Shown: positions 34,852-35,292 of the stretch, one piece after another | Numbering within the stretch: the stretch's first letter is position 1 | Layout: every line of letters begins with the position of its first letter | Assembly: GCA_023457535.1 (NCBI GenBank) | Contig: JAEWLN010000012.1 | Location: 1 to 35,292 of the forward strand | Direction: 5' to 3' | Length of the DNA: 35,292 nucleotides | From: Bacteroidota bacterium | GTDB taxonomy: Bacteria; Bacteroidota; Bacteroidia; Flavobacteriales; Flavobacteriaceae | The notes under the pieces: model-generated | Database searches by the model: none | What the model saw: only the letters and a program-made list of their open reading frames with translations | Told to the model about the DNA's origin: nothing | Made by a program: the position numbers and the translations under genes

Positions 34852-35292
34852 AAACTTTCGCGTGCTTGTTTTGGGTATTTGCGTGTTCGGCGCAACAGGA
34901 GGCGTGGCCAACGTCGGTGGCAAAAGACAGCCTGTGCGTCTATCTGGTCACGCGCGGCACACGCAGTAAAACGCCGCTAATTTCGGAATTTAATTATACC
35001 GATCACCGATCGTCGCACGTAGGCATTGGTATTTTTGTCCATGACCGGATGACGATTTTTCACGTCACCAACGATTCCCAGACCCAATCTGCACTCGAAC
35101 AAACGACATTCGAGCATTTCACCACTGTTGCCGATATCGAATATTGGGGCATCTGGCGGTACAACACTACATCCCTACCGATTGCGAAGTTGCGCGCAAT
35201 CATCGCAAACGTTGGGCAATGCGTCGAATTTGATATCGACTTTGATGCTGCCGAAAGCAACAAACTATATTGTTCTGAATTTTGCGCGAACG
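34848..35292 (+). CDS. YiiX/C92-type permuted papain-like lipoprotein (partial, 3' end outside window)
   Basis: I translated 148 codons from ATG 34848, which overlaps the DUF5686 stop by 4 bp (ATGA), a sign of translational coupling. The N-terminus MKTFACLFWVFACSAQQ has a lipobox-like VFAC (Cys13), so it is probably a lipoprotein. The motif SHVGIGIF and, about 85 residues later, LYCSEFC match the permuted active site of the YaeF/YiiX (peptidase C92) group, in which a His precedes the catalytic Cys, unlike ordinary NlpC/P60. Proteins of this group are believed to be amidases or thioesterases acting on cell-envelope or lipid substrates. The frame is open at the window end, so the full length is not known. 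Confidence 0.75.
   Translation, partial: MKTFACLFWVFACSAQQEAWPTSVAKDSLCVYLVTRGTRSKTPLISEFNYTDHRSSHVGIGIFVHDRMTIFHVTNDSQTQSALEQTTFEHFTTVADIEYWGIWRYNTTSLPIAKLRAIIANVGQCVEFDIDFDAAESNKLYCSEFCAN

Noticed and set aside
1..35292. tRNA, rRNA, transposase, integrase or phage genes
   Set aside because: None was seen on either strand by motif reading; no cloverleaf with a plausible anticodon and TTC loop was found in intergenic DNA.

Overview
The window reads as a chromosomal segment of a Bacteroidota bacterium, most likely a member of the Flavobacteriaceae with an unusually high GC content (about half G+C by eye; not computed). The support is: four proteins with C-terminal type IX secretion (T9SS) type A sorting domains and one with a gliding-motility-type (type B/CHU_C) C-terminus; a transmembrane regulator with a triple-tyrosine (Y_Y_Y) domain and a LuxR-type helix-turn-helix; a DUF5686 protein; short AT-rich leaders; and several promoter candidates matching the Bacteroidota TAnnTTTG -7 element.

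Left part (1-22665, all minus strand). Read in the direction of transcription, this starts with three housekeeping genes: a TatD-type nuclease, a PlsB/PlsC-like acyltransferase and L-asparaginase I, the last two overlapping by 11 bp. Four large exported proteins follow. They are a 1179-residue Ig-repeat adhesin with a type B tail, a 528-residue protein with two carbohydrate-binding-like modules, a 1613-residue protein alternating Ig-like and carbohydrate-binding-like modules, and a YadA-head/C1q fibre-like protein. Next come the Y_Y_Y/LuxR membrane regulator, a glycoside hydrolase TIM barrel joined to a region that looks like an outer-membrane beta-barrel, and a lipoprotein cut by the window edge. 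Terminator hairpins at about 15.8, 13.9 and 8.8 kb divide this run into several transcription units. The last three genes look like the edge of a polysaccharide utilisation locus continuing to the left of the window.

Right part (22761-35292). A retropepsin-like protease is divergent from tatD. Two T9SS cargo proteins follow on the plus strand and end at a symmetric bidirectional terminator facing the sucA-sucB operon (2-oxoglutarate dehydrogenase E1 and E2, minus strand). Divergent from sucA are a small outer-membrane-barrel protein, a secreted protein with a glycine-zipper hydrophobic segment, a DUF5686 protein, and a truncated YiiX/C92-type permuted papain-like lipoprotein that overlaps the DUF5686 gene by 4 bp.

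Most interesting signals. An 11-bp element (AAACTATACAA) occurs as an inverted pair with about 110-114 bp spacing in two separate intergenic regions: before the glycosidase gene and before the two-module carbohydrate-binding protein. This suggests a shared regulon, possibly of the adjacent Y_Y_Y regulator. The second is the glycosidase/beta-barrel fusion. The third is a predicted trimeric fibre combining a YadA-like head with a C1q-like tip and lacking a visible anchor. No CRISPR array, tRNA, rRNA, insertion sequence or phage was seen.
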